Shown here in pieces: positions 26,156 through 36,644 of a stretch of DNA of 64,000 bases. This DNA is from Salibacter halophilus (GTDB lineage: Bacteria; Bacteroidota; Bacteroidia; Flavobacteriales_G; Salibacteraceae). Position 1 is the first letter of the stretch. Each line of letters begins with the position of its first letter. Below the pieces are notes generated by a model, which searched no databases, had not been told where the DNA came from, and saw only the letters and a list, made by a program, of their open reading frames with translations. Position numbers and translations under genes: made by a program. The stretch covers positions 186,001-250,000 of the forward strand of contig NZ_WACR01000007.1 of assembly GCF_008806325.1 (NCBI RefSeq), written 5' to 3'.

Positions 26156-26683
26156 TTATTGCGAAAGATTGTTTTTGTCCCACACACAAAAACTAAAACT
26201 GTATTTGTGGCGGTGATCTGGATCGAGATCTTCCTTACTCACGAGCTTCCATTTTTCCTCATCAAATTGCGGAAAAAACGTATCGCCATCAAACTTTTCA
26301 TGAACACGTGTAATGTGCATTCGGTCAACTAGATTTTGCTCAAGTGCCATTTTGTAAATCTGTCCGCCTCCAATGATAAAAGGTTCTTCATCACCTGCTT
26401 TTTCAGCAGTTTCTAAGGCTTCATTGAGTGAGTGAACAACTGTTGCTCCATCTGCCCGGAAGGACTTGTCACGAGTAATAACGACATTGTCTCGACCTTT
26501 TAATGGTCTGAATTTTAGCGGGATAGAGTCCCAGTTTTTACGACCCATGATAACCGTGTGGCCGGCTGTAGTATCTTTGAAATACTTCAAATCGCGCGGT
26601 AAGTACCAAATAAGGTCGTTATCTTTTCCAATCACCCCATTTTCCGCAACTGCAACGATTAATGAAACACGCTTAAAAGCCAT
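26156..26683 (-). CDS. folA: Dihydrofolate reductase
   Basis: It reduces dihydrofolate to tetrahydrofolate with NADPH. The 175 residues contain the family segments IVAVAENGVIGKDNDLIWYLPRDLKYFK, TVIMGRKNWDSI and EPFIIGGGQIYKMAL in order. Its ATG overlaps by one base the end of the NAD(P)-binding gene, and thyA lies just upstream of that. ThyA produces dihydrofolate, which FolA recycles, so the operon is functionally coherent. Confidence 0.95.
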   Translation of the reverse strand: MAFKRVSLIVAVAENGVIGKDNDLIWYLPRDLKYFKDTTAGHTVIMGRKNWDSIPLKFRPLKGRDNVVITRDKSFRADGATVVHSLNEALETAEKAGDEEPFIIGGGQIYKMALEQNLVDRMHITRVHEKFDGDTFFPQFDEEKWKLVSKEDLDPDHRHKYSFSFCVWDKNNLSQ

Positions 26684-27342
26684 TATTTATGATGTTTTTG
26701 AATATCAATTGGAGAAATATAAGTCAGTTTGTCTTTCACGGTCAGAGCCGAATGAATCATCGTCTCCGCAACTTGCCCAACGTGAACCGGACGCTGTTTT
26801 TTAAGCGGGCCAACGAGCAATGGTTTCAGGAATTTTAAAACCTTGTATCCCAGGTTTTCGCCAAAACGCGAATCTGGCCGAGATGCTCCGTAAAGAAGTG
26901 ACGGCTGAATAATAACGAGCTGATCAAAGCTGAGGTTTTTCAAAGCTTCTTCAATCTGCCCTTTGACTTTCATGTAAAAAAACATCGAGTTTTTGTCAGA
27001 TCCGTGAGCTGAAACCAGCAAGAATTTTTTCACACCAATTGATTTAGCCCATTTGGCAAAATGCAGGACATAATCGAAATCGACTTTTTTGAATTCCTCT
27101 TTCGATCCGGCTTGCTTCATTGTTGTACCTAGCGAGCAAAATGCGACATCTGCACTTATGTTTAGCTCATTATTATGAAGCTGGTCAAAGTCGATGATAT
27201 GATTTTGTGTCTTTGGGTTCTGAAAGTCAACATCACGCCTGTTGAGGCAATGGATCTGACCAAAGTCATTATTGCTTTCTAGCTTTTCCACGAGCTTTTT
27301 TCCAATAGCCCCAGTACTTCCTGCAACTACAGCATTGATCAT
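26683..27342 (-). CDS. NAD(P)-binding short-chain oxidoreductase-like protein (HTATIP2/Oxr-like)
   Basis: A 219-residue Rossmann protein with the N-terminal motif [17 protein letters not shown] and no recognisable YxxxK pair in the classical place; [10 protein letters not shown] and [13 protein letters not shown] occupy the region. It resembles atypical SDR proteins such as HTATIP2 or YwnB-like NAD(P)H-binding proteins. Substrate unknown. It is coupled on both sides, overlapping thyA by four bases and folA by one. Two motif copies, GGCTCTGACC (26740) and GGTCAGATCC (27252) in sense reading, lie inside. Confidence 0.82.
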   Translation of the reverse strand: MINAVVAGSTGAIGKKLVEKLESNNDFGQIHCLNRRDVDFQNPKTQNHIIDFDQLHNNELNISADVAFCSLGTTMKQAGSKEEFKKVDFDYVLHFAKWAKSIGVKKFLLVSAHGSDKNSMFFYMKVKGQIEEALKNLSFDQLVIIQPSLLYGASRPDSRFGENLGYKVLKFLKPLLVGPLKKQRPVHVGQVAETMIHSALTVKDKLTYISPIDIQKHHK

Positions 27343-28244
27343 ACTGCAACTGGGGCTTTAATGGCCGGCCATGGATCGTAGTTTTCGAGGCTGAAATCAT
27401 CAAATTTGAAATCGAAAACACTTTTAACTTCCGGGTTGAGCTTCATTGTGGGTAGTGGTTTAATATCTCTGCTCAAAAGTTCTTTTGCCTGTTCTACGTG
27501 GTTGGAGTAAAGATGGACATCACCAAAAGTGTGAACAAATTCTCCGGGTTTTAGACCTGTTCCCTGGGCTACCATTTGAGTGAGTAAAGCATAAGAAGCA
27601 ATGTTGAAAGGTACTCCTAAAAATGTATCGGCACTTCTCTGGTAGAGTTGGCAACTGAGCTTACCATTGCGCACGTAAAACTGGAACATGGTGTGGCACG
27701 GAGGAAGTCCGGCTTTTGCCATCTCTTCAATTTCAGCAGCATTCCAGGCACTTACGATGAGTCTGCGCGAATTTGGGTTTCGTTTGATTTCTTCCGTTAC
27801 CCATTTCAGTTGATCAGTACCGTTGAAGTCGCGCCATTGTTTGCCGTAAACCGGTCCCAATTCACCGTATTTTTGTGCAAATTGATCATCCGTTTTGATT
27901 TTTTCGACAAATTCTTTCTTCGCTTTTTTCCATTCATCAGAGTATTTAGGCAGTTTTTCATCCAGTTCATTGTCTGATAGCCATTTTTGAAAAGGCCATT
28001 CATTCCAAATATTGACTCCGTTTTGAACTAAATACCTGATGTTGGTGTCACCCGCAATGAACCACAGCAATTCGTGAATGATGGATTTCAGGTGAACTTT
28101 TTTAGTCGTTAAAAGTGGAAATCCTTCTTGTAAATTAAAGCGCATTTGATAACCGAAATGCGAATAGGTTCCCACGCCTGTCCTGTCTTCACGGTACTGG
28201 CCGTCATCAAGTAAAAACTGAAGTAACTGATGATATTGTTCCAT
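27339..28244 (-). CDS. thyA: Thymidylate synthase (ThyA)
   Basis: It methylates dUMP to dTMP with methylene-tetrahydrofolate. Landmarks are [20 protein letters not shown], the catalytic cysteine in [32 protein letters not shown] and HLYSNHVEQ. At 301 residues it is about 37 longer than E. coli ThyA, because of a Lys/Glu-rich insertion near residues 85-130, an insertion also known from other long ThyA proteins. It heads the thyA, oxidoreductase, folA operon. Confidence 0.95.
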   Translation of the reverse strand: MEQYHQLLQFLLDDGQYREDRTGVGTYSHFGYQMRFNLQEGFPLLTTKKVHLKSIIHELLWFIAGDTNIRYLVQNGVNIWNEWPFQKWLSDNELDEKLPKYSDEWKKAKKEFVEKIKTDDQFAQKYGELGPVYGKQWRDFNGTDQLKWVTEEIKRNPNSRRLIVSAWNAAEIEEMAKAGLPPCHTMFQFYVRNGKLSCQLYQRSADTFLGVPFNIASYALLTQMVAQGTGLKPGEFVHTFGDVHLYSNHVEQAKELLSRDIKPLPTMKLNPEVKSVFDFKFDDFSLENYDPWPAIKAPVAV

Positions 28245-28302
28245 AATGATGAACTGAAAAAATGATGGAACAAAGTAACATTTTTTGGTTGTCGATTGGA
28301 AA

Positions 28303-29604
28303 TTAAATCAGCATACCAACAATTGATGCTGTGAAAAGGCAGGCTAGCGTTCCGCCAACTAGTGCTTTAATTCCCAGATTTGAAAGCAATCCTTTTCTAT
28401 TTGGCACTAGAGAGCCAATTCCGCCAATTTGAATTCCGATTGAAGCGAAATTTGAAAAACCACAAAGAATATAAGTTGCCATGACAACACTTTTCTCGTG
28501 AGTAAACAACTCTGCAGCTTTCATTTTACCGAGCGTCACATAAGCGTAAAACTCGTTGAGGATTGTTTTTTCTCCGAGTAATTGACCAACAAGAACCACA
28601 TCATCCCATGGAACACCTAGTACATATGCTATTGGTGCAAACAAATAACCGATAACAAACTGGAATGAGAAGTTATCGTAATTCGTATTTTCAGCAATCC
28701 ATGCGTTGAACCCGCCAAGCTCACCAATCTGTTCCAGGATGTAATTTCCAAAATAGATAAAAGCAGTAAATACGAGCAGCATACCGGCAACATTTACCGC
28801 GAGTTTGATTCCGTCAGTAGTGCCGTTTGAAATAGCTTCCAGCACATTAGCACCCATATTTTGCTTTTGCATGCTCACGTTGTCCTCAATCGGTTCAGTT
28901 TCAGGGACGAGCATTTTAGCAGCTACGAGTCCGGCTGGGGCACTCATTATAGAAGCTGCCAATAAGTGTTTGGCAAAAAGAATTTTCTCTGCCGGGTCAC
29001 TACCTCCTAAAAAACCGATGTATGATGCGAGCACTCCACCAGCGATAGTTGCCATGCCACCCGTCATGAGCGCCATCATTTCAGATTTGGTCATTTTCAG
29101 TAAGTACGGTTTAACCAAAAGTGGAGCCTCAGTTTGTCCCATGAACATATTACCGGCTGCGGCTAAACTTTCAGCTCCGCTCAGTTTCATGGCCCTTTTC
29201 ATCACCCATGCAAAACCGTAAACGATTTTTTGCAAGATTCCTAAATAGTAGAGAAGACTAGTCAGAGCCGAGAAAAAGACGATTGTGGGTAATACGTTAA
29301 AAGCGAAGTTCATCAGAGCCGGGTCAATTTCACCGGTTTCAAAATTTCGGAATAAAAATTCCGTACCGAAGTAAGTAAATGAAATTACTTTGACGAAAGC
29401 CGTGCTGAAAAACTCAAATACATCTGCAACAGCCGGAATTTTCAAGACACCAATTGCAAAAATGAACTGTATGATAAGGCCTTTGATTACCAGCGACCAA
29501 TTGATGTTTTTGCGTTTTTCGCTCAATAGATAAGCGATAAAAAGCAAAAAAAGGATTCCTATCAATCCTTTAAGTACAGAAACGAAAGTAATGCTGGAAA
29601 TCAT
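28303..29604 (-). CDS. Concentrative nucleoside transporter (NupC/CNT family)
   Basis: This 433-residue inner-membrane protein carries the CNT hallmarks: the Gly-rich [36 protein letters not shown] near residue 155 and [19 protein letters not shown] near residue 385. It imports nucleosides with protons or sodium. The neighbourhood (thyA, folA) suits nucleotide salvage. The gene lies on the same strand 58 bases upstream of thyA. Confidence 0.92.
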   Translation of the reverse strand: MISSITFVSVLKGLIGILFLLFIAYLLSEKRKNINWSLVIKGLIIQFIFAIGVLKIPAVADVFEFFSTAFVKVISFTYFGTEFLFRNFETGEIDPALMNFAFNVLPTIVFFSALTSLLYYLGILQKIVYGFAWVMKRAMKLSGAESLAAAGNMFMGQTEAPLLVKPYLLKMTKSEMMALMTGGMATIAGGVLASYIGFLGGSDPAEKILFAKHLLAASIMSAPAGLVAAKMLVPETEPIEDNVSMQKQNMGANVLEAISNGTTDGIKLAVNVAGMLLVFTAFIYFGNYILEQIGELGGFNAWIAENTNYDNFSFQFVIGYLFAPIAYVLGVPWDDVVLVGQLLGEKTILNEFYAYVTLGKMKAAELFTHEKSVVMATYILCGFSNFASIGIQIGGIGSLVPNRKGLLSNLGIKALVGGTLACLFTASIVGMLI

Positions 29605-29677
29605 GTGCCTCGATTACCTCACAAAGAAAGTAAAATTATGAGAATGGGAGAGTAGCGGTCTCAAGGTAATGGATTTG

Positions 29678-29687
29678 GGATCTGACC
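29678..29687 (+). repeat. Intergenic GGATCTGACC motif
   Basis: An exact copy lies between the DUF151 stop and the transporter start, seven bases outside the DUF151 gene. Confidence 0.85.
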
Positions 29688-29693
29688 GAAAAA

Positions 29694-30290
29694 CTAATTC
29701 GATTGTCTCTTATCTATTTCATCGCGCAATTTTGAAGCTAGCTCGTAGTTTTCTTCTTCAATTGCTTTGTCGAGCTTGGCTTCTAGTTCTGAAATTGACA
29801 GCGCATTCAATCCTTCTTTTTGCTGCTTTGGTTCTGATCCTGTGGATGTCACATCTGTTTGCCCTGCAGCTTCTTCTTCCTCAACCGATATTCCTGCCTG
29901 AGACATGATAAATTCGTAAGCGTAAATGGGACATTTGAAGCGCACAGCCAATGCAATTGCATCGGAACTGCGCGCGTCAATTTCTTCTTCTTTAACACCG
30001 TTGTCCAGGATGAGCTTTGCGTAAAAAACGCCTTCCACGAGATTGTAGATTATGACTTCTTTGAGTTTGATATCAAACTGATCGGCCACTGTGAAAAACA
30101 CGTCATGAGTGAGTGGTCTACTCGGTTTCATCTTTTCCAGCTCAATGGCGATTGCCTGAGCCTCAAAGTTGCCAATAATAATCGGTAGCCTGCGTTTTCC
30201 TGCGTCATCACCCAAAATGAGCGCATAAGCTCCCGTTTGAGTTTGACTGTAAGATAACCCTACAATATTGAGTGCTACTTTTTTCTCCAT
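29694..30290 (-). CDS. Bifunctional nuclease family protein (DUF151) with UVR motif
   Basis: The first 130 residues match DUF151: LILGDDAGKRRLPIIIGNFEAQAIA and DARSSDAIALAVRFKCPIY. Plant and archaeal relatives have nuclease activity, which is not shown for bacterial ones. The C-terminal 35 residues (ISELEAKLDKAIEEENYELA) form a UvrB/UvrC-type helical hairpin, a usual extension in Bacteroidota. The gene follows etfA on the same strand after 42 bases. Confidence 0.88.
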   Translation of the reverse strand: MEKKVALNIVGLSYSQTQTGAYALILGDDAGKRRLPIIIGNFEAQAIAIELEKMKPSRPLTHDVFFTVADQFDIKLKEVIIYNLVEGVFYAKLILDNGVKEEEIDARSSDAIALAVRFKCPIYAYEFIMSQAGISVEEEEAAGQTDVTSTGSEPKQQKEGLNALSISELEAKLDKAIEEENYELASKLRDEIDKRQSN

Positions 30291-30332
30291 AGAACAAAGC
30301 CCAACCGGGCACCTGTGCTTTAGTGAATATGA

Positions 30333-31301
30333 TTAATTCTCAGCCTGAAAAGCTTCGATTGCCTTATTCAACTTGGGAACAACTTCAAATGCGTCACCTA
30401 CAATACCGTAATCTGCCGCTTTGAAGAATGGTGCTTCAGGATCAGTGTTGATGACAACAATCACCTTACTACCATTAACTCCTGCAAGGTGCTGAATAGC
30501 TCCTGAAATACCTACTGCGATATACAGATTAGGGCGAATTGCGATACCTGTTTGTCCCACGTGTTCGTGGTGAGGTCTCCAACCTACATCAGCAACTGGT
30601 CTTGAACAAGCAGTAGCTGCTCCTAATTTATTCGCGAGTTCTTCGATCATTCCCCAGTTTTCAGGACCTTTCAATCCTCGTCCTGCAGAAACAACCAAGT
30701 CAGCCTCAGTCAATGGGATACCGCCATCAGTATTGGCTTTTTCAACGTTTGTCACGGTAATTCTTGAATCACCGAGGTCTGCGCTGAATTCCTCAACCTG
30801 AGCTGTACCATCAACTTCTTCTTTACCCACTGAATTAGGGAGAATTGAGATGACTTTTTTCTCAGTATTCACTTTGTACATAGCGAATGCTTTTCCTGAG
30901 AATACGTTCTTTTTCACAACAAAACCATCAGTTGTGTCTGGGTAATCAACAGCACCTGAAACGAGCCCTGCTTTTAATTTTGCACTCAAGATGGGTGCAA
31001 CACTTTTGCCTGTGAAGTCCTGAGCAAATACGATAATATCAGCGCCTTCTTGCTCAGCTGCTGCAGCTGTTAATTTTGCGAGCTTAGTCGGTAACATGTT
31101 CGTTACAGACTTGTTGATCAACACTTTTTTAGCTCCGTATTTACCGAGTGCTTCGAGGTCACCGTTATCCACGTCACCGTAAGTAATAGCAACAGCTTCG
31201 CCACCTTCTTTCTCAGCTACTTTAGCAGCATAAGAAACAACTTCGTATGATGATTTTGTGATTTTTCCTTCCTGTGTATCTACAAATGCTAATACTGCCA
31301 T
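30333..31301 (-). CDS. etfA: Electron transfer flavoprotein subunit alpha
   Basis: The alpha subunit carries FAD and passes electrons from acyl-CoA dehydrogenases to ETF:quinone oxidoreductase. The C-terminal FAD domain is intact, with SAGRGLKGPENWGMIEELA, GWRPHHEHVGQTG and YIAVGISGAIQHLAG. It starts two bases after etfB. Length, 322 residues, is normal. Confidence 0.95.
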   Translation of the reverse strand: MAVLAFVDTQEGKITKSSYEVVSYAAKVAEKEGGEAVAITYGDVDNGDLEALGKYGAKKVLINKSVTNMLPTKLAKLTAAAAEQEGADIIVFAQDFTGKSVAPILSAKLKAGLVSGAVDYPDTTDGFVVKKNVFSGKAFAMYKVNTEKKVISILPNSVGKEEVDGTAQVEEFSADLGDSRITVTNVEKANTDGGIPLTEADLVVSAGRGLKGPENWGMIEELANKLGAATACSRPVADVGWRPHHEHVGQTGIAIRPNLYIAVGISGAIQHLAGVNGSKVIVVINTDPEAPFFKAADYGIVGDAFEVVPKLNKAIEAFQAEN

Positions 31302-31303
31302 GA

Positions 31304-32044
31304 TTAAATTACTTTAGCTTCTTTGTGTAATAATTCTACCAACTCTTCAACATTTTCCGGATCAACCAACTTCACATCACCTTTTTCTGGTGGAAGTGCA
31401 TAAGAAACGACTTCAGTCAATTCTTCAGCGTCAACCGGTTCAACAACTTCGAGCTTTTTACTTCTGGCAGCCATGATACCACGCATGTTAGGAATACGTT
31501 GCTCGGCCATGCCTTTAGCAGCACTCAAAACAAATGGAGTTTCAACTTCAAGTGTTTCTTTGCCACCTTGTATATCTCTTACGATAGTTGCTTTGTTGCC
31601 ATCCAAATCCATCTTAGATGCATTTGATATGTATGGTAAGTCCATGATTTCAGCAACCATTCCGCCAACCTGACTACCGTTGTAATTAATGGTTTCTTTT
31701 CCTAAAAGAACCATATCGTAGTCATTTTCTTTGGCGTAATTTGCTATTTGTGAAGCTACGTGAAAAGCGTCTTTTGGTTCTGAATCAATGCGAACAGCAT
31801 CATCAGCGCCTACTGCTAATGCTTTTCTAATGATCGGATCCACATCTTCCTTCCCAACAGTGATCGTTGTAACTGATCCGCCCTGTGCTTCTTTTATTTC
31901 AATACCTCTAACAAGTGCGTACCACTCGTCATATGGGTTTACGATAAACTGAACCCCTGATTCATCAAATTCTTTATTGTCATTTGTGAACTTGATTTTT
32001 GTAGTTGTATCAGGAGCTTTGCTAATTCCTACTAATATTTTCAT
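31304..32044 (-). CDS. etfB: Electron transfer flavoprotein subunit beta
   Basis: The beta subunit (246 aa) binds AMP and pairs with EtfA. The recognition-loop segment GIMAARSKKLEVVE and the AMP-site region LLGKETINYNGSQVGGMVAE are present. The gene is first of the etfBA operon and diverges from the dehydrogenase E1-beta gene. Confidence 0.95.
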   Translation of the reverse strand: MKILVGISKAPDTTTKIKFTNDNKEFDESGVQFIVNPYDEWYALVRGIEIKEAQGGSVTTITVGKEDVDPIIRKALAVGADDAVRIDSEPKDAFHVASQIANYAKENDYDMVLLGKETINYNGSQVGGMVAEIMDLPYISNASKMDLDGNKATIVRDIQGGKETLEVETPFVLSAAKGMAEQRIPNMRGIMAARSKKLEVVEPVDAEELTEVVSYALPPEKGDVKLVDPENVEELVELLHKEAKVI

Positions 32045-32190
32045 TGTTAATTGTTTTAACGGTAAAAATCAAAGCGATTACAAAACTAACCAAATTAAGT
32101 GCAGTCTAAAAACTGATATCATAAAAAGTATGCATGCATAAGAAGTACCTTACTTAATTAAACAAGATTGTTGCTGAAGGGTTTATTTTT

Positions 32191-32198
32191 TACATTTG
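32191..32198 (+). promoter_or_regulatory. Candidate -7 box before the E1-beta gene
   Basis: TACATTTG matches TAnnTTTG and lies 23 bases before the ATG at 32222. It rules against the longer frame from 32168. Confidence 0.5.
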
Positions 32199-32221
32199 CG
32201 CCACTTGAAATATTACGAATA

Positions 32222-33202
32222 ATGAGAGAAATCCAATTCAGAGAGGCTATAAAAGAAGCCATGTCAGAGGAAATGAGAAAAGACGAGAACGTCTTCCTCA
32301 TGGGTGAAGAAGTAGCCGAATATAACGGAGCTTACAAAGCATCTCAGGGTATGCTCGATGAATTTGGCTCTAAAAGAGTCATCGATACACCAATTTCAGA
32401 GCTCGGTTTTGCGGGCATTGGTGTGGGAGCAGCAATGAACGGATTGCGACCAATCGTTGAGTTTATGACCTGGAACTTTGCTATTCTCGCAGCAGATCAG
32501 GTGATCAACTCGGCTGCGAAAATGCTTCAAATGAGTGGCGGACAATACAATGTGCCAATCGTGTTCAGAGGTCCAAACGGACAGGCGGGACAGCTCGCAG
32601 CAACTCACTCGCAGGCTTTTGAATCAATGTACGCTCACGTACCGGGTCTGAAAGTGATTACTCCGAGTAATCCTTACGATGCTAAAGGACTTTTAAAGTC
32701 TGCAATTCGTGATGACGACCCTATTGTTTTCATGGAGAGTGAAAAAATGTACGGTGATAAAGGCGAAGTACCTGATAGCGAATATCTGGTTCCTATTGGT
32801 AAAGCTGATGTGAAGAAAGAAGGATCTGATGTGACAATTGTTTCCTTTGGGAAGATCATGAAAGTGGCTCTTCAAGCGGCTGAAGAACTTGAAAAAGAAG
32901 GAGTTAGCGCTGAAGTGATTGATTTGAGAACAATCCGCCCTTTGGATTACGAAACAATTATTCAGTCGATCAAGAAAACAAACCGACTCGTAATTTTGGA
33001 AGAGAGCTGGCCGATGGCTTCCATCTCAACTGAAATTTCTTATGTCGTTCAGAGCCAGGCGTTCGATTATCTCGATGCACCTATTCGCAGATTAACGCAG
33101 GCCGATACTCCATTTGCATTTGCTAAAGAACTCATCGATGAAGCTCTTCCGGGAGTTGAAGATGTTGTGAAAGCAGCAAAAAAATCAAAGTACTTGATAT
33201 AG
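32222..33202 (+). CDS. pdhB: 2-oxoacid (pyruvate) dehydrogenase E1 component, beta subunit
   Basis: The 326-residue protein is the beta half of a heterotetrameric thiamine diphosphate E1, with MREIQFREAIKEAMSEEMRKD at the N-terminus and FLMGEEVAEYNGAYKASQGML, GLRPIVEFMTWNFA and GGQYNVPIVFRGPNG following. The glutamate in VEFMTW is the conserved cofactor-activating site. Length and sequence style fit the pyruvate rather than the branched-chain enzyme. The alpha subunit is not adjacent. It makes acetyl-CoA together with E2 and E3. Confidence 0.92.
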   Translation: MREIQFREAIKEAMSEEMRKDENVFLMGEEVAEYNGAYKASQGMLDEFGSKRVIDTPISELGFAGIGVGAAMNGLRPIVEFMTWNFAILAADQVINSAAKMLQMSGGQYNVPIVFRGPNGQAGQLAATHSQAFESMYAHVPGLKVITPSNPYDAKGLLKSAIRDDDPIVFMESEKMYGDKGEVPDSEYLVPIGKADVKKEGSDVTIVSFGKIMKVALQAAEELEKEGVSAEVIDLRTIRPLDYETIIQSIKKTNRLVILEESWPMASISTEISYVVQSQAFDYLDAPIRRLTQADTPFAFAKELIDEALPGVEDVVKAAKKSKYLI

Positions 33203-33225
33203 ATCAATATTTTACGTCAAAATAG

Positions 33226-33260
33226 AAAAAGGCTGTTTCCTCATGGATTCAGCCTTTTTT
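33226..33260. terminator. Terminator after pdhB
   Basis: The stem AAAAAGGCTG/CAGCCTTTTT closes a 14-base loop, with A and T runs on both sides. Confidence 0.85.
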
Positions 33261-33301
33261 CGTTTTATAACGGTTCAAAAAAGCATCTCTTTAATTTATT
33301 C

Positions 33302-33309
33302 TATATTTG
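33302..33309 (+). promoter_or_regulatory. Candidate -7 box for the pyrophosphatase gene
   Basis: TATATTTG matches TAnnTTTG. It implies an untranslated leader of roughly 60 bases before 33376. Confidence 0.45.
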
Positions 33310-33375
33310 AGACTTTTGAAATTTTTCAGAACCTAAACCTTAATTTAATAAACATTATTTCAAAAGTATTTTGAT

Positions 33376-36144
33376 ATGGAAAATCTAGTGTACCTATTAC
33401 CGCTTTTTGGAGTAGTAGCTCTAATCTACATGGTCTTTTTGAGTAGATGGGTGAACAAGCAGGATTCAGGAGAGTCAAGAATGAAAGAACTCGCAGCATT
33501 CATCAGAGAGGGAGCACTCGCTTTTCTCAGTGCTGAGTATCGTGTTCTGACCATTTTCGTGATTGTTGCCGGAGCATTACTCGGACTCATTTCTTTTCTC
33601 GTTCCCACAACGCATTGGTTCATCGTAGTCGCGTTTGTGATTGGAGCTGTTTTTAGTGCGGTAGCAGGAAATATTGGAATGCGTATCGCCACAGCAGCAA
33701 ATGTGAGAACCACTCAGGCCGCAAGATCTAGCTTGCCCAAAGCACTCAAGGTTTCGTTTTCAGGCGGAACTGTAATGGGGCTTGGTGTTGCAGGGTTAGC
33801 AGTGTTTGGTCTCAGCTTTTTGTTTTCCATTCTCTTTTCATGGTTCATGGGTGGAACATGGACAAACACGCATGACATGACGCTAGTATTAGAGGCGCTT
33901 GCCGGATTTTCATTAGGTGCAGAGTCTATCGCGTTATTCGCTCGTGTAGGTGGAGGAATCTACACCAAAGCTGCTGATGTTGGAGCTGATCTCGTTGGTA
34001 AAGTTGAAGCCGGAATTCCTGAAGATGATCCGCGAAACCCGGCTACTATCGCAGATAACGTTGGTGACAATGTTGGTGACGTTGCCGGTATGGGAGCAGA
34101 CCTTTTTGGGTCTTACGTAGCTACAATGCTCGCGGCAATGGTTCTGGGTAATTACGTTATCACTGATATGGGCGGTAGCATCAACGATGCTTTTAATGGA
34201 ATTGGTCCAATTCTGCTTCCCGTAGCAATTGCAGGTGTTGGTTTGATTTTTTCCATCATCGGAACTTTGTTCATAAAAATAAAAGACAATGACGCCAAAG
34301 AATCTAAAGTTCAGGCTGCATTGAACCGCGGAAACTGGTCAGCGATTATTCTTACTGCTGTAGCAGCCTATTTCCTTATCGCATGGATGCTTCCTGAAAC
34401 ACTCACGATGAACTTCTTTGGAATGGGAGTTTCTGATGTTGATAGCATGAATGTTTTTTATGCTGTTTTGGTAGGTCTTGCTGTTGGTGGAGCCATTTCA
34501 TATTTTACTGAGTATTATACAGGTCTCGGTAAAAAACCTGTTATGAGTATCGTTCAGAACTCATCGACAGGTGCGGCAACTAACATAATTGCTGGTCTGG
34601 GCGTGGGGATGATCTCTACATTTTCATCAGTTTTATTATTTGCCGGTGCAATTTGGGGCGCTTACACGCTTGCAGGTTTTTACGGAGTAGCAATCGCAGC
34701 ATCAGCCATGATGGCGACAACAGCAATGCAATTAGCAATTGATGCTTTTGGTCCGATCGCGGATAATGCCGGAGGTATAGCCGAGATGTCTGAATTACCT
34801 GAAGAAGTAAGAACGAGAACTGATATCCTCGATTCAGTTGGAAACACAACCGCTGCCATTGGTAAAGGGTTTGCTATTGCTTCTGCGGCTCTGACCGCTT
34901 TAGGGCTTTTTGCAGCATATGTAACATTCACCGGAATTGACGGAATCAACATCTTTAAAGCAAATGTTCTCGCTGCGCTTTTTGTTGGCGGGATGGTTCC
35001 AGTTGTATTCTCAGCTCTTGCCATGAACTCTGTTGGTAAAGCGGCAATGGAAATGGTAAAAGAAGTACGCAGGCAATTCAAAGATATTCCTGGGATTATG
35101 GAATCAAAAGCACAACCAGAGTATGGTAAATGTGTTGATATTTCAACTCAGGCTGCTCTCCGTGAAATGATGCTTCCCGGAGCAATGACAATTTTTATTC
35201 CTATTGTAATTGGATTTGCGATGGGCCCTGAACCACTTGGTGCTTACATGGCAGGTGTTGCTGTTTCAGGAGTCCTTTGGGCAATCTTTCAAAACAATGC
35301 CGGTGGAGCATGGGACAACGCCAAAAAATCATTTGAAGCCGGAGTGGAAATCGATGGTGAAATGACTTACAAAGGTTCTGAAGCACACAAAGCTGCCGTT
35401 ACGGGTGATACTGTTGGTGATCCGTTTAAAGATACTTCTGGCCCATCGATGAATATTTTGATCAAATTGACTTGCCTAGTAGGGCTGGTAATTGCGCCAA
35501 TCTTAGGTCAGGTTTACGGTGGAGGAGAAGCCCACGGTGAAGGAATAACGAATAGTGAAGAGGCTTATATTGAGGAAGAGATCAAAGAGATGGAAGCAGA
35601 AGAAGCTTCAAAAGATCTTTCTCAAATATCTGGCTTGTGGGCAATCGATGGCGATCACACTTACATTGATTTTGAAATCAGACACCTGTTGTCCACATCT
35701 AAAGGGAATTTTGGTGATGTGAGTGGATCATTTGAAGTTGGAAAAGATATCAGGAACAGTAAAATTGATATCGCAATAGATGCAGCTTCAATCAATACAC
35801 GAAATGAAAAACGAGATAACCACTTAAGAGGTGAGGACTTCTTCCATGTTGAGAAATATCCAACAATCAAATTCAGCTCAAGTGATGTTGAGAAAACAGC
35901 GGTTGGTTATGTAGCTCACGGAGAATTGAGCATGCGAGGAGTTACTCGAGAAGTTGACCTTCCCTTTACATTTGCCGGTGTTGAAGAGTCTCCTTACAAA
36001 GAGGGTTTGATGATAACTGGTTTTGAAGGGGAGTTGACAATTGATCGAAACGATTACGATCTCGGTTACCAGCCTGCTCCCGGAATGTTAGGTAAAGAAG
36101 TGACAATTCACTTTGATGCTGAAGCACAACAGATGCAGGAGTAA
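33376..36144 (+). CDS. hppA: Membrane-bound ion-translocating pyrophosphatase fused to a YceI domain
   Basis: Residues 1 to about 720 are a complete membrane pyrophosphatase that couples PPi hydrolysis to proton or sodium export. The substrate motif [20 protein letters not shown] and the acidic motif [19 protein letters not shown] are intact. The segment [10 protein letters not shown] has Ala where K-independent enzymes have Lys, so this is a K-dependent type. After an acidic linker (about 722-746) comes a YceI-family beta-barrel (747-922) with [32 protein letters not shown] and [12 protein letters not shown]. YceI proteins bind isoprenoid-type lipids in the periplasm. M-PPase C-termini face away from the cytoplasm, which suits a periplasmic YceI. 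The reading frame is continuous across the joint. A GGCTCTGACC motif lies at 34887. Confidence 0.93.
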   Translation: MENLVYLLPLFGVVALIYMVFLSRWVNKQDSGESRMKELAAFIREGALAFLSAEYRVLTIFVIVAGALLGLISFLVPTTHWFIVVAFVIGAVFSAVAGNIGMRIATAANVRTTQAARSSLPKALKVSFSGGTVMGLGVAGLAVFGLSFLFSILFSWFMGGTWTNTHDMTLVLEALAGFSLGAESIALFARVGGGIYTKAADVGADLVGKVEAGIPEDDPRNPATIADNVGDNVGDVAGMGADLFGSYVATMLAAMVLGNYVITDMGGSINDAFNGIGPILLPVAIAGVGLIFSIIGTLFIKIKDNDAKESKVQAALNRGNWSAIILTAVAAYFLIAWMLPETLTMNFFGMGVSDVDSMNVFYAVLVGLAVGGAISYFTEYYTGLGKKPVMSIVQNSSTGAATNIIAGLGVGMISTFSSVLLFAGAIWGAYTLAGFYGVAIAASAMMATTAMQLAIDAFGPIADNAGGIAEMSELPEEVRTRTDILDSVGNTTAAIGKGFAIASAALTALGLFAAYVTFTGIDGINIFKANVLAALFVGGMVPVVFSALAMNSVGKAAMEMVKEVRRQFKDIPGIMESKAQPEYGKCVDISTQAALREMMLPGAMTIFIPIVIGFAMGPEPLGAYMAGVAVSGVLWAIFQNNAGGAWDNAKKSFEAGVEIDGEMTYKGSEAHKAAVTGDTVGDPFKDTSGPSMNILIKLTCLVGLVIAPILGQVYGGGEAHGEGITNSEEAYIEEEIKEMEAEEASKDLSQISGLWAIDGDHTYIDFEIRHLLSTSKGNFGDVSGSFEVGKDIRNSKIDIAIDAASINTRNEKRDNHLRGEDFFHVEKYPTIKFSSSDVEKTAVGYVAHGELSMRGVTREVDLPFTFAGVEESPYKEGLMITGFEGELTIDRNDYDLGYQPAPGMLGKEVTIHFDAEAQQMQE

Positions 36145-36165
36145 AAAGTATCAATATAAAGATAT

Positions 36166-36195
36166 AGGCCGTCCGGTTATGGATGGCCTTTTTTA
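36166..36195 (+). terminator. Terminator after the pyrophosphatase gene
   Basis: The stem AGGCCGTCC/GGATGGCCT, with one G-T pair, has a six-base loop and runs into six T. It overlaps the stop of the convergent gene by a few bases. Confidence 0.8.
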
Positions 36196-36630
36196 ATTGT
36201 ACACATCGAGGTAAGTGCCGTCAAAGTTTGTTTTGTACTGCTTGAGAGGTTGAGTAGCTGGCCCTTTTTGAACTGAACCATCATAAATAGAAAAACGCGA
36301 TCCGCTGCACGGATCTTCAGCAGCAATATTCGTTGAGTCAACAAAAACCTGGCAACCATCATCAGGCTTGTATGGAGAATGACGATCATAGGCGTTGAAC
36401 TCATTAGGCCCCTGCCTGTAAATTAAGATTCCGCGACTCCCTCCTGAGTAATATTCCCAGCCTCCGGTTGCCTGGAGGTCAAAATTTGCAGGATTATTGA
36501 CATTAATCCTCAGGTTAACCCGAACACGAGGGATATTCGTACTCTGTTCGTTTTTATTACATTTGGTTTGGGTGAAAAGCAAGACTATTGCTATTAACCA
36601 AACACGTACGGCATAGCCTGCGTACTTCAT
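36193..36630 (-). CDS. Rieske-fold-like lipoprotein without intact cluster ligands
   Basis: The 145-residue protein has an N-terminal signal segment (VRVWLIAIVLLFTQTKCNK) and a body resembling Bacteroidota Rieske-like proteins: RGILIYRQGPNEFNAYDRHSP, then DPCSGSRFSIYDGSV and GPATQPLKQY. In true Rieske proteins the cluster is held by C-x-H and C-x-x-H. Here the first box reads RHS and the second C108-S-G-S111, so only fragments of the ligand set remain and a 2Fe-2S cluster is unlikely. The lipobox is weak because Lys precedes the cysteine. Its ATG lies only 14 bases from the divergent next gene. Confidence 0.75.
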   Translation of the reverse strand: MKYAGYAVRVWLIAIVLLFTQTKCNKNEQSTNIPRVRVNLRINVNNPANFDLQATGGWEYYSGGSRGILIYRQGPNEFNAYDRHSPYKPDDGCQVFVDSTNIAAEDPCSGSRFSIYDGSVQKGPATQPLKQYKTNFDGTYLDVYN

Positions 36631-36644
36631 GAAAAATTCTTTTT

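Noticed and set aside
30299-30310. Short hairpin GCCC/GGGC between DUF151 and etfA as terminator
   Set aside because: The stem is only four bases and there is no T run on either strand.
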